Origin: Candidatus Parcubacteria bacterium
Lineage (GTDB): Bacteria > Patescibacteriota > Minisyncoccia > Phycocordibacterales > SBAW01
Length of the DNA stretch: 8,739 nucleotides
Assembly (NCBI GenBank): GCA_014379165.1
Contig: JACMMG010000031.1
Span: 1-8,739 of the forward strand
Direction: 5' to 3'
The translations under genes were made by a program, and so were the position numbers. This document shows positions 1 through 6,527 of this stretch, piece by piece (the first letter of the stretch is position 1; every line of letters begins with the position of its first letter). The notes beneath the pieces are model-generated. The model saw only the letters and a program-made list of their open reading frames with translations. It ran no database searches and had not been told where the DNA came from.

Positions 1-2646
1 AAAGAAATAAAAGAATATGCAGAAGCGGCAAAAAATAAGACCGATCTAGAGCGGCAAGAAGGGGAAAAAGAAAAAACAGGTGTTGAAATAAAAGGAGTCA
101 AAGCGATCAATCCTGCAACTAAAAAAGAAATCCCGATCTTTATTGCAGACTATGTGCTTGGAGGCTACGGCACTGGAGCAATAATGGCTGTACCGGCACA
201 CGACGAGCGCGATAACGAATTTGCAAAAAAAATTGTAATCCCTGCAGAGCAGCCCAAGTACCTCATCTTTGACTTTGATGGAGTTATAGGAGACACAATC
301 GAAGCAGCGGTTCAGGCTCATGTGGATATGAAGCCAGTAGATAAACATCCTACCTACGCCTCTTTAGAGGAGGCACGCGCAGCAATGCAGGAATATGCAA
401 GTAAAAAACCAACTCATGTTCGAGACCATACCCTTACACCTGAAGCTCTTGCTGCAGAATACGAATGGGTAAAAAGTTTTGGATTAGCAATGAAAGATCT
501 TAACGCCTCTTTGTTTGAGGAATTTATCGATGAAATATTGAAAATTCCTAATGCAAAAATAGCCGTCGTTTCAAGCGGTTCTAATCATTATGTTAAACCT
601 CTTATCGAGAAGTCCCGTCTTACTCCTACACATGTACTTGCTTTTGAAGATCATCACTCGAAAGAAGAAAAGGTTGAGCAAATAGCCAAAGAATGGGGAG
701 TACCTATTAGCGATGTTTGGTATTTTACCGACACCAAGGCGGATGTGTATGAATTGGAAAATCTTCTTTCCAAAGAGCATCTTATTGGTTGTGCGTGGGG
801 ATTAGCTGGGAAAGAAGAACTTGAGTCAGTTTTGCCACGCGAGCAAGTATTAGAGAGCTTTGCAGATATCCATCGTTTGTTTAATCCAATAATTCGACAG
901 GTAGTTGCACCTTATACGGTCGTTGGCGGTACTGAGGCGCCCAGAAGTGAGAAAGACATTGTAAAATTCGATGCAGCCACAGCAATTATCAAGCATTGGG
1001 AGGATCCCGATCTCTATTATGTCGTTGATTTTTCACCAACACTGCGTGGATTTGTTGGGGGACATGTAGAGGTAGGAGAAACAACCGAGCAAACCGCCCG
1101 CCGCGAGGTAACTGAAGAGTCAGGTTATACCGACATAAAGAGTGTCCAGGAAATTATGCGTCATGCCTATTCTCGCGGCTATAAAACGCGTAAGTCGCGC
1201 GAAGAAGAATGCCACGATTCTCTTTTCTTGGTAGAACTCGCCAGCGATGCGCGAAAAGAAATTGCCGACAAGGAGACAAAAAAGGGAAAATGGGTAAAGA
1301 AGGAAGAGGTGTTCAATATATTGGGCGTTGTGTTGGGTCATCACAGCTTATTTTTTGACCACTACGTGCACCAAAAACCGTTTGCGGGGGTCGGTAAGCT
1401 GGTCGACTCAAGCGAATTTACGGGCCTAATGAGCGAAGAAGCGAAGAAAAAAATTACAGAAGCGGTCGGAGGAAAATGGGTACGTACTTTCCGACTCCGC
1501 GATTGGCTTATCTCTCGTCAGAGATACTGGGGGGCGCCTATACCGGTTGTGTATGACCCGGAAGGTAAGGCGCACGCGGTACCGGAAGAACATTTGCCAT
1601 GGATGCTTCCAACTGATGTCGAATTTAAGCCGACAGGTGTTTCGCCGCTTGGCCAGAGCAAAGAACTCCTAGAGAGAACTGAAAAAATCTTTGGCAATGG
1701 TTGGAAACCTGATATCGATACTATGGATACTTTTGTGTGCTCTTCTTGGTATTACTATCGTTTTGCTGATCCACGCAACGATAAAGAATTCGCCAGCAAG
1801 GCGGCGATTAAACAACGGCTTCCTGTGGACCTATATGTTGGTGGCGCAGAACATACCGTATTACACCTCATGTACGCGCGCTTTTTTACAAAAGCGTTGC
1901 AGAAATTTAAGTATGTCGATTTTAATGAGCCATTTTTGAAATTAAGACATCAAGGCCTTATTCTGGCTGAAGACGGCGACAAAATGAGCAAGTCTAAAGG
2001 TAATGTGATAAATCCAGACGATGTATCTTCGCAGTATGGAGCAGACACCCTGCGTCTTCATATTATGTTTTTAGGCCCGTTTGAAGCCCAAAAGCCGTGG
2101 AGCACAAAAAATATTCTCGGCGTTCGACGCTTTTTGGAACGAGTATGGAAGCTAAACGAAAAAATTGACGCAGGGGGAAGCATGAATGTGGAACTCGAGA
2201 CTCTATTACATCAAACAATAAAAAAAGTTGGTGAAGATATCCAAAGCCTTAAAATGAATACCGCGGTTTCAAGTCTCATGATTCTTCTCAATAAGATGGA
2301 GGAAGATAAAAACGTGCCTCTTGGGGCCTATGCGCCACTGCTGCAATTGCTGGCACCCTTTGCGCCGCATATTGCCTACGAACTTGCTGAAATGCGAGGG
2401 TTGGACCTTTCAGTATGGCCTGCGTATGATCCTTCAAAAATAACCGAAACAAAAGCTAAAATTGCCGTTCAGATCAACGGCAAAGTTCGGGCAATCCTGG
2501 AGCTTTCACCCGATGTAGGGGAGGAGGAAGCGTTGGCTGTGGCACGAGAAGAGCCAAATGTTGCAAAATGGCTAGCCCTTGGCAAAGAGGTCAGGGCGGT
2601 GTATGTTGCGGGCAAGATCATTAGTTTTGCAGTAGAGACAACATAG
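1..2646 (+). CDS. leuS: Leucyl-tRNA synthetase with HAD and Nudix insertions (5'-truncated)
   Basis: Charges tRNA-Leu with leucine in the cytoplasm. The frame is open from base 1 to the TAG at 2644, giving 881 residues. The HIGH-containing N-terminus, roughly 280 residues by comparison with E. coli LeuRS, lies outside the window. Residues 52-71 hold the end of the CP1 editing domain (GTGAIMAVPAHDERD, with the conserved editing-site Asp region). The domain is then interrupted by HAD-like (about 86-294) and Nudix (about 320-458) modules. It resumes with SSEFTGL and RLRDWLISRQRYWGAPIPVV. Further on are the KMSKS loop (DKMSKSKGN, nt 1978-2004), the anticodon-binding helical domain, and the small C-terminal domain (AVQINGKVRA). 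No zinc-binding Cys pair follows GAPIPVVYDPEG, and there is no leucine-specific insertion before KMSKS. The full protein would be about 1150 residues against the usual 800-870. The identity is certain; the role of the insertions is not. Confidence 0.97.
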   Translation, partial: KEIKEYAEAAKNKTDLERQEGEKEKTGVEIKGVKAINPATKKEIPIFIADYVLGGYGTGAIMAVPAHDERDNEFAKKIVIPAEQPKYLIFDFDGVIGDTIEAAVQAHVDMKPVDKHPTYASLEEARAAMQEYASKKPTHVRDHTLTPEALAAEYEWVKSFGLAMKDLNASLFEEFIDEILKIPNAKIAVVSSGSNHYVKPLIEKSRLTPTHVLAFEDHHSKEEKVEQIAKEWGVPISDVWYFTDTKADVYELENLLSKEHLIGCAWGLAGKEELESVLPREQVLESFADIHRLFNPIIRQVVAPYTVVGGTEAPRSEKDIVKFDAATAIIKHWEDPDLYYVVDFSPTLRGFVGGHVEVGETTEQTARREVTEESGYTDIKSVQEIMRHAYSRGYKTRKSREEECHDSLFLVELASDARKEIADKETKKGKWVKKEEVFNILGVVLGHHSLFFDHYVHQKPFAGVGKLVDSSEFTGLMSEEAKKKITEAVGGKWVRTFRLRDWLISRQRYWGAPIPVVYDPEGKAHAVPEEHLPWMLPTDVEFKPTGVSPLGQSKELLERTEKIFGNGWKPDIDTMDTFVCSSWYYYRFADPRNDKEFASKAAIKQRLPVDLYVGGAEHTVLHLMYARFFTKALQKFKYVDFNEPFLKLRHQGLILAEDGDKMSKSKGNVINPDDVSSQYGADTLRLHIMFLGPFEAQKPWSTKNILGVRRFLERVWKLNEKIDAGGSMNVELETLLHQTIKKVGEDIQSLKMNTAVSSLMILLNKMEEDKNVPLGAYAPLLQLLAPFAPHIAYELAEMRGLDLSVWPAYDPSKITETKAKIAVQINGKVRAILELSPDVGEEEALAVAREEPNVAKWLALGKEVRAVYVAGKIISFAVETT
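244..882 (+). other. HAD-superfamily phosphatase-like domain inserted in the LeuRS editing domain
   Basis: About 210 residues sit between FAKK and PIIRQVVAP, segments that are normally almost adjacent in LeuRS. All four HAD motifs are visible. Motif I is FDFDGVIGDT, with nucleophile Asp at nt 271 and acid/base Asp at 277. Motif II is VVSSGS (nt 565-582). The motif III Lys is in HSKEEK (nt 655-672). Motif IV is TDTKAD (nt 727-744). About 100 mostly helical residues separate motifs I and II, the place of a C1-type cap as in phosphoglycolate or beta-phosphoglucomutase-like phosphatases. There is no stop or frame change at either edge, so it is translated as part of LeuRS. Catalysis looks possible; the substrate is unknown. 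Confidence 0.85.
960..1380 (+). other. Nudix hydrolase domain inserted in the LeuRS editing domain
   Basis: A full canonical Nudix box, Gx5Ex7REUxEExGU, runs from nt 1060 to 1128: GHVEVGE, seven residues, then REVTEESGY. The metal-binding Glu residues of REVTEE are intact. Typical flanking beta strands are present: TAIIKHW and YYVVDF before the box, HDSLFLVEL and GKWVKKEEV after it. The domain follows RQVVAPYTVVGG and ends before the normal LeuRS segment around GKLVDSSEFTGL. A Nudix-like insertion here is, from memory, a recurring feature of LeuRS in Parcubacteria and relatives. What it hydrolyses is not known to me; nucleoside diphosphate derivatives such as dinucleoside polyphosphates are the family's usual substrates. 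Confidence 0.9.
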
Positions 2647-2663
2647 GTGAAATAAGGCAAGAT

Positions 2664-2691
2664 TTGACAAGAAAATAGTGTGTGATATATT
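2664..2691 (+). promoter_or_regulatory. Strong sigma-70-type promoter with extended -10
   Basis: A perfect -35 TTGACA (2664-2669), a 16-bp spacer and an extended -10 TGaTATATT (2683-2691) lie in the 60-bp gap after leuS. Transcription should start near 2697-2699, only about 8-10 nt before the ATG at 2707. The mRNA leader would therefore be almost absent and carries no Shine-Dalgarno sequence. Confidence 0.8.
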
Positions 2692-2706
2692 AGAACACAT
2701 AAACAT

Positions 2707-3750
2707 ATGCCACAAACAGCCGATAAAACCGGGTTTAAACCCAAAGCAATCGTCAAAAAGCTCCTCACGTCTCTTCCTGAGCGCTCTCGTATTGTCCTTG
2801 AGTCACGCTTTGGCCTGGGCACTAAGCCCGAGCGCGTTACTCTTGAAGCTATTGGGAAACGCTATGGCATTACCCGCGAGCGCGTTCGTCAGATAGAAAA
2901 CCACGCTCTTGCAGCACTTAAGAAATCTCCAGCTTTTACGGAGGCTGAAGGAGCCTTTGCAGAGCTCCAGCGCATCGTCGACAGTCTTGGTGGCATTGTC
3001 TGTGAGTCAGATTTGCTTAACTTCATTACGAAGGACCCGAGCATGCAGAACCATATTTACTTCCTGCTCGTTTTGGGCGATCCATTTAAATACCGCAAAG
3101 AAGACGACGAAGTGGAGCGCTGTTGGTATGTTGACCCGGGCTTGGCAGAAAAGGTTGAAGGAGCGCTAAAAAACCTCTATCAGGGACTTTCTGACGAAGA
3201 TCTTATCCCTGAAGGCGAGATGATAGACCGATTCCTTAAAGAGCTTCAGGAAATTAACGACAAGCATCGCAACAACGAAGTCCTTAAACGTTGGCTTTCA
3301 ATTTCAAAAAAGATTGGCAAAAATCCGCTTGGCGAATGGGGACCCGCTTCTTCACCAAACGTAAAGACCAAAGGCGTACGTGATTATGCTTACTTGGCAG
3401 TTAAAAAGCATGGCAGCCCGCTTCACTTTCGCGAAGTTGCTCAATTGATAGAAAAAATGTTCAATCGCGCAGCACACGTGGCAACTACCCACAACGAACT
3501 CATCAAAGACAGCCGATTCGTTCTTGTTGGCCGCGGCATGTACGCACTTAAGGAATGGGGATATACCTCCGGTGTTGTCCGCGATGTTATCCGCGAAGTA
3601 CTGCGTGAAAGCGGCCCATTGACTCGAGAGCAAATCGTAGAAAAAGTGCTTAAAGAGCGTCATGTAAAGTCTGGCACTATTGCAGTGAACCTCCAAAATC
3701 AGAAATATTTCAAACGCGGCAAGGACGGGCGCTACATTTTAGTTAAATAA
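2707..3750 (+). CDS. Sigma region 4 / HARE-HTH multi-domain DNA-binding protein
   Basis: A 347-residue cytoplasmic protein that probably binds promoters or RNA polymerase. Residues 18-73 match sigma-70 region 4: LPERSRIVLESRFG, then the helix-turn-helix TLEAIGKRYGITRERVRQIE, nearly identical to the -35-reading helix of RpoD. No sigma region 2 or 3 is present, so it should not open promoters by itself. Residues 85-150 form a winged-helix-like stretch ending in RCWYVD. Residues 224-286 resemble a HARE-HTH domain (SPLHFREVAQLIE, then VLVGRGMYALKEWG), as in the RNA polymerase delta subunit. Residues 287-345 look like a further winged helix (GPLTREQIVEKVL to GRYILVK). ATG 2707 is chosen because it sits just after the promoter. 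The gene ends 7 nt before a strong terminator and looks like a single-gene unit. A general transcription regulator is inferred; its targets are unknown. Confidence 0.9.
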   Translation: MPQTADKTGFKPKAIVKKLLTSLPERSRIVLESRFGLGTKPERVTLEAIGKRYGITRERVRQIENHALAALKKSPAFTEAEGAFAELQRIVDSLGGIVCESDLLNFITKDPSMQNHIYFLLVLGDPFKYRKEDDEVERCWYVDPGLAEKVEGALKNLYQGLSDEDLIPEGEMIDRFLKELQEINDKHRNNEVLKRWLSISKKIGKNPLGEWGPASSPNVKTKGVRDYAYLAVKKHGSPLHFREVAQLIEKMFNRAAHVATTHNELIKDSRFVLVGRGMYALKEWGYTSGVVRDVIREVLRESGPLTREQIVEKVLKERHVKSGTIAVNLQNQKYFKRGKDGRYILVK

Positions 3751-3757
3751 CAGAGTA

Positions 3758-3791
3758 CATAAAACCCCCGACGTATGTCGGGGGTTTTATG
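3758..3791. terminator. Bidirectional intrinsic terminator
   Basis: A perfect 15-bp inverted repeat, CATAAAACCCCCGAC / GTCGGGGGTTTTATG, has the 4-nt loop GTAT. The G/C-rich core is flanked by A4 on one side and T4 on the other, so RNA from either strand forms a GC stem followed by U residues. It lies 7 nt after the sigma-4/HARE gene and 12 nt beyond the end of the minus-strand gene, fitting a shared terminator for convergent genes. Confidence 0.92.
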
Positions 3792-3803
3792 TTTTACAAC
3801 GCT

Positions 3804-4055
3804 TCAAAACCAACCCGCCACAAAGCGTACGAGTTCCCAAATAACAAATACGTATGTAATGATGCACAGGCCCCATACAGCCCGCGCATTTGCTTCTGCT
3901 ACGTGTTCAATATTGCCGGTCATGGTAAAGACGTTCCCGATGCCTCCAATAAATCCGCGCAAGTAGACTAGAAATCCGATCGCGGCTAAAAAAGCAAAGA
4001 TACTTCCGATGTAAAAAAGTGGGTGTGCTAAAAAAGTGTAGATAATATTTTCCAT
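3804..4055 (-). CDS. Small two-helix membrane protein, unknown function
   Basis: An 83-residue hydrophobic protein read from ATG at 4055 down to TGA at 3804-3806. Two likely transmembrane segments are visible: about residues 14-33 (YIGSIFAFLAAIGFLVYLRG) and 61-80 (WGLCIITYVFVIWELVRFVA). A short polar loop containing NIEHVAEANAR joins them. I do not recognise the family. It is believed real because the strand otherwise lacks a gene here, because it fits exactly between a bidirectional terminator and a divergent promoter, and because its hydrophobic pattern is regular. No Shine-Dalgarno precedes the start. Its divergence from the envelope protein gene at 4096 suggests a related membrane role, but this is only context. 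Confidence 0.75.
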   Translation of the reverse strand: MENIIYTFLAHPLFYIGSIFAFLAAIGFLVYLRGFIGGIGNVFTMTGNIEHVAEANARAVWGLCIITYVFVIWELVRFVAGWF

Positions 4056-4080
4056 ACCGCAATAGCGTGTTTTTTCAGTG

Positions 4081-4092
4081 TATACTATAGCA
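4081..4092. promoter_or_regulatory. Overlapping divergent -10 elements
   Basis: On the plus strand TATACT (4081-4086) ends 9 nt before ATG 4096, putting the start of transcription at or within a few bases of the start codon. On the minus strand an extended -10, TGcTATAGT, reads from 4092 to 4084 and would give a leader of about 20 nt for the gene starting at 4055. The two -10 hexamers share three bases. Neither has a convincing -35. Confidence 0.55.
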
Positions 4093-4095
4093 TAT

Positions 4096-5523
4096 ATGGC
4101 AGGGGGTCATGACGAAAAGAAACCCATTTGGAAGCACATTCTCACACTCTATTCCCACAGTACTGGCCATGCATTTGCAAAGTGGTTGGAGGCTTGGAAA
4201 CTTGAGCCCGTAATATTTTCTACCGCCTGGCTTATCCTACTTGTAATCATTGCAAGTGTAATAGACCCCGAGAGTATATCCGGGGTTCTTTCGATGATCA
4301 CGCTCCTTTCCCCCATATGGTTGCCACTGTATTTAGGCACGATGTTGTGGATAGTATGGATAGATTATATTCGCTTCCTTTTTTGGTTTGCAGACCCGAA
4401 GGTTTTGCTTGAGATAGAACTCCCGCCGGAAGTTGAAAAATCACCCTTAGCGATGGAAGTGGTGTTTAGCGGCATTTGGAACAACGGTCGGGAAACCACT
4501 TTTCTTGACCGTATGTGGAAGGGCAGGTTTCGTCCTATTTGGTCTTTTGAGATTGCATCAAATGAAGGGCGAATAAATTTTTATATTCATGCTCCTCGTG
4601 GCTGGAAGAATTTTATCGAAGCACGAATTTACGGCCAGTATCCCGAAGCGCGCATTACTCCGGTGGATGACTATGTCGACCGAGTACCATTTAACTTGCG
4701 GGAATGGGACATGTGGGTGGGCGAATACAAAAAAGTAAATTCTCCGCAAGCACTCCCAATAAAGGTTGCTGCTGATTTCGAACTTGATAAAAACACGGAC
4801 GTTCCCGAAACAAAAGTCGACCCCATGACGAACCTGCTGGAGCTTATGAACAACATGGGCAAGGACCAGTATTTATGGTGTCAATTTATCGTTAAAGCGC
4901 GTCAAAAAGACGAATGGTACGGCGTGTACTTGCCCAAAGATTCTTTTATTGACGGAGCAAACGAAAGAATAAAGAAAATAATAGCAGGCGCCGCTGACCG
5001 CGCACGGGATATAGCCCGCGTGGAGCTCCATGCCGATGAGCTTCAGCAAGCGCAAATTGCAGGACGCGGTATGTCGATGCTAACTGACGGAGAGAAAAAA
5101 GAGATAGAAGCAATTGACCACACGAAAGGCAAGGCAATCTTTGAGGTCGGCGCACGTATTGTGTATGTTGCCAAAAAAGAAAAATTCTTCGGGCTTACGG
5201 GCGGCCCATTATATCGCGCGTTCGAGGCATATAAATCGGATTTCAATGACTTTAAAGGCACACGCGGCATGGTGGGCTTTGATTACCCCTGGGAAGATTT
5301 TCGCGGCATCCGTAAAGCACGCCTGAAGCGCGATCAATTCTTTTTTTACAAAAATCGCGCGTATTTCTACGTTCCGTATGACCAGGCGCCTGTATTTATG
5401 ACGACTGAAGAGCTGGCAAGTTTGTGGCATTTCCCGAATTCAGCCGTTAAAACACCTGGTCTCGAACGGGTTGCCTCCAAGCGAGGAGAAGCACCTGCTA
5501 ATCTTCCGATCCTTCCAAGTTAA
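4096..5523 (+). CDS. Membrane protein resembling the N-terminal region of CPR VirD4/HerA-type DNA-translocation ATPases
   Basis: A 475-residue envelope protein of incompletely known function. After a soluble stretch of about 35 residues come hydrophobic segments near 39-56 (VIFSTAWLILLVIIASVI) and 66-98, probably two or three membrane passes. A large soluble region follows. Blocks such as VDPMTNLLELMNNM, LWCQFIVKARQKDEWYG and the C-terminal LWHFPNSAVKTPGLERV match what I recall of the region preceding the ATPase in type IV coupling-like proteins of CPR bacteria, possibly the family named DUF8128. No Walker A motif exists here, so this is a stand-alone partner domain. The ATG at 4096 is preferred over the in-frame GTG at 4078 because the -10 TATACT lies inside that extension. 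Only 2 nt separate it from mltG, so they are co-transcribed. A role in DNA or protein transport is inferred from family resemblance only. Confidence 0.85.
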   Translation: MAGGHDEKKPIWKHILTLYSHSTGHAFAKWLEAWKLEPVIFSTAWLILLVIIASVIDPESISGVLSMITLLSPIWLPLYLGTMLWIVWIDYIRFLFWFADPKVLLEIELPPEVEKSPLAMEVVFSGIWNNGRETTFLDRMWKGRFRPIWSFEIASNEGRINFYIHAPRGWKNFIEARIYGQYPEARITPVDDYVDRVPFNLREWDMWVGEYKKVNSPQALPIKVAADFELDKNTDVPETKVDPMTNLLELMNNMGKDQYLWCQFIVKARQKDEWYGVYLPKDSFIDGANERIKKIIAGAADRARDIARVELHADELQQAQIAGRGMSMLTDGEKKEIEAIDHTKGKAIFEVGARIVYVAKKEKFFGLTGGPLYRAFEAYKSDFNDFKGTRGMVGFDYPWEDFRGIRKARLKRDQFFFYKNRAYFYVPYDQAPVFMTTEELASLWHFPNSAVKTPGLERVASKRGEAPANLPILPS

Positions 5524-5525
5524 AT

Positions 5526-6527
5526 ATGCGTATACAAAAACCATCATGGCGCACTCCGATGCGCTGGCATAGAAAGGGCGGAAATAAGCGAAGGTACATG
5601 TATATTGGCCTCGCGGCATTCCTTTGTCTTGCGTTATACATTTTTACAATTACCGCACCGTTTAGTTTCGAGGAAGGGGTACTTATCCAAGTCCCCTCAG
5701 GAGAGAGCATTCGCAGTGTGGGAGCCCTCCTAAAAGAGAAGGGACTTATCCGTTCGAGCATGGCGTTTGAAGCGGTGGTACGGGCGTCAGGCGGGAGTAT
5801 CATTGCAGGCGAATACTCGTTTCAACAGCGTGACAATATTGTCCAAGTCGGTCGTCGGTTAGCCGGGGGCGATTTTAGGATAACTCCGGTTCGGATTAAG
5901 ATCCCAGAAGGGTCTACTGTGCGAAATATTACCGATTTGTTGACTGAAAAAATCGCTGATTTCGACGGTGCTCAGTTCTATAGACTTGCGCAATCGAAGG
6001 AGGGATATCTTTTTCCGGATACATATTTTATTTTACCTGGCGCAACGCCACAGACGGTGCTGGGGATGATGCAAAATGCATTTGAGGAAAATGTATTGAC
6101 GCCGAATGTTGAAGCGTTGGTGAAAGCCTCGGGTAAGTCACTCTCAGAGATTGTCATTATGGCGTCGCTCTTAGAAAAAGAAGTACCGGATACCTACGAC
6201 CGCCGAGTGATCGCCGGTATTTTATGGAAGCGCATCAAGCTCGGCATGCCACTTCAGGTAGATGCAGTCTTTCCTTACATTATCGGAAAAAATTCGTTTG
6301 AGTTGACGCGTGCGGACCTGCGAATCGATTCCCTTTACAATACGTACGTGTATAAAGGGTTGCCGGTTGGCCCGATAGCAAACCCAAGCCTCGACGCCAT
6401 TATTGCTGCGGCGACACCTATACAAACCGAGTATTTGTATTATCTTTCTGATATGCAAAGTAATTTGCACTATGCCGCCACGTATGACCAACATCTCACC
6501 AATAAAGCCACATACCTCGGGAGCTAA
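5526..6527 (+). CDS. mltG: Endolytic murein transglycosylase MltG (YceG family)
   Basis: Cuts nascent peptidoglycan strands at the outer face of the inner membrane and is thought to set glycan chain length. The 333 residues start with a basic cytoplasmic tail (RWHRKGGNKRR) and a single membrane anchor at about 25-43. A LysM-like region follows at about 51-116 (VPSGESIRSVGALLKEKGLI). The YceG/MltG catalytic domain contains EGYLFPDTY (159-167), MASLLEKEV with the likely catalytic Glu217, GMPLQVDAV (240-248), and YNTYVYKGLPVGPIANPSL (271-289). The length matches the family. The start ATG lies 2 nt after the preceding stop with no Shine-Dalgarno, suggesting translational coupling. The gene's end overlaps mnmA. 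Identification is secure. Confidence 0.96.
   Translation: MRIQKPSWRTPMRWHRKGGNKRRYMYIGLAAFLCLALYIFTITAPFSFEEGVLIQVPSGESIRSVGALLKEKGLIRSSMAFEAVVRASGGSIIAGEYSFQQRDNIVQVGRRLAGGDFRITPVRIKIPEGSTVRNITDLLTEKIADFDGAQFYRLAQSKEGYLFPDTYFILPGATPQTVLGMMQNAFEENVLTPNVEALVKASGKSLSEIVIMASLLEKEVPDTYDRRVIAGILWKRIKLGMPLQVDAVFPYIIGKNSFELTRADLRIDSLYNTYVYKGLPVGPIANPSLDAIIAAATPIQTEYLYYLSDMQSNLHYAATYDQHLTNKATYLGS

Noticed and set aside
244..1380. HAD and Nudix regions as separate genes.
   Set aside because: There is no stop, no start signal and no frame change, and typical LeuRS sequence resumes in the same frame on the far side.
3352..3696. A 114-residue open frame on the minus strand.
   Set aside because: It lies opposite the HARE-HTH region, is Cys/His-rich without a regular pattern, and has no promoter of its own.
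4078..4095. GTG at 4078 as the start of the envelope protein.
   Set aside because: The -10 element TATACT lies inside this extension, and the ATG at 4096 stands at leaderless spacing from it.
6403..6471. A longer MnmA reaching back to 6403.
   Set aside because: It would overlap most of the conserved mltG C-terminus, and the extra residues do not resemble MnmA.
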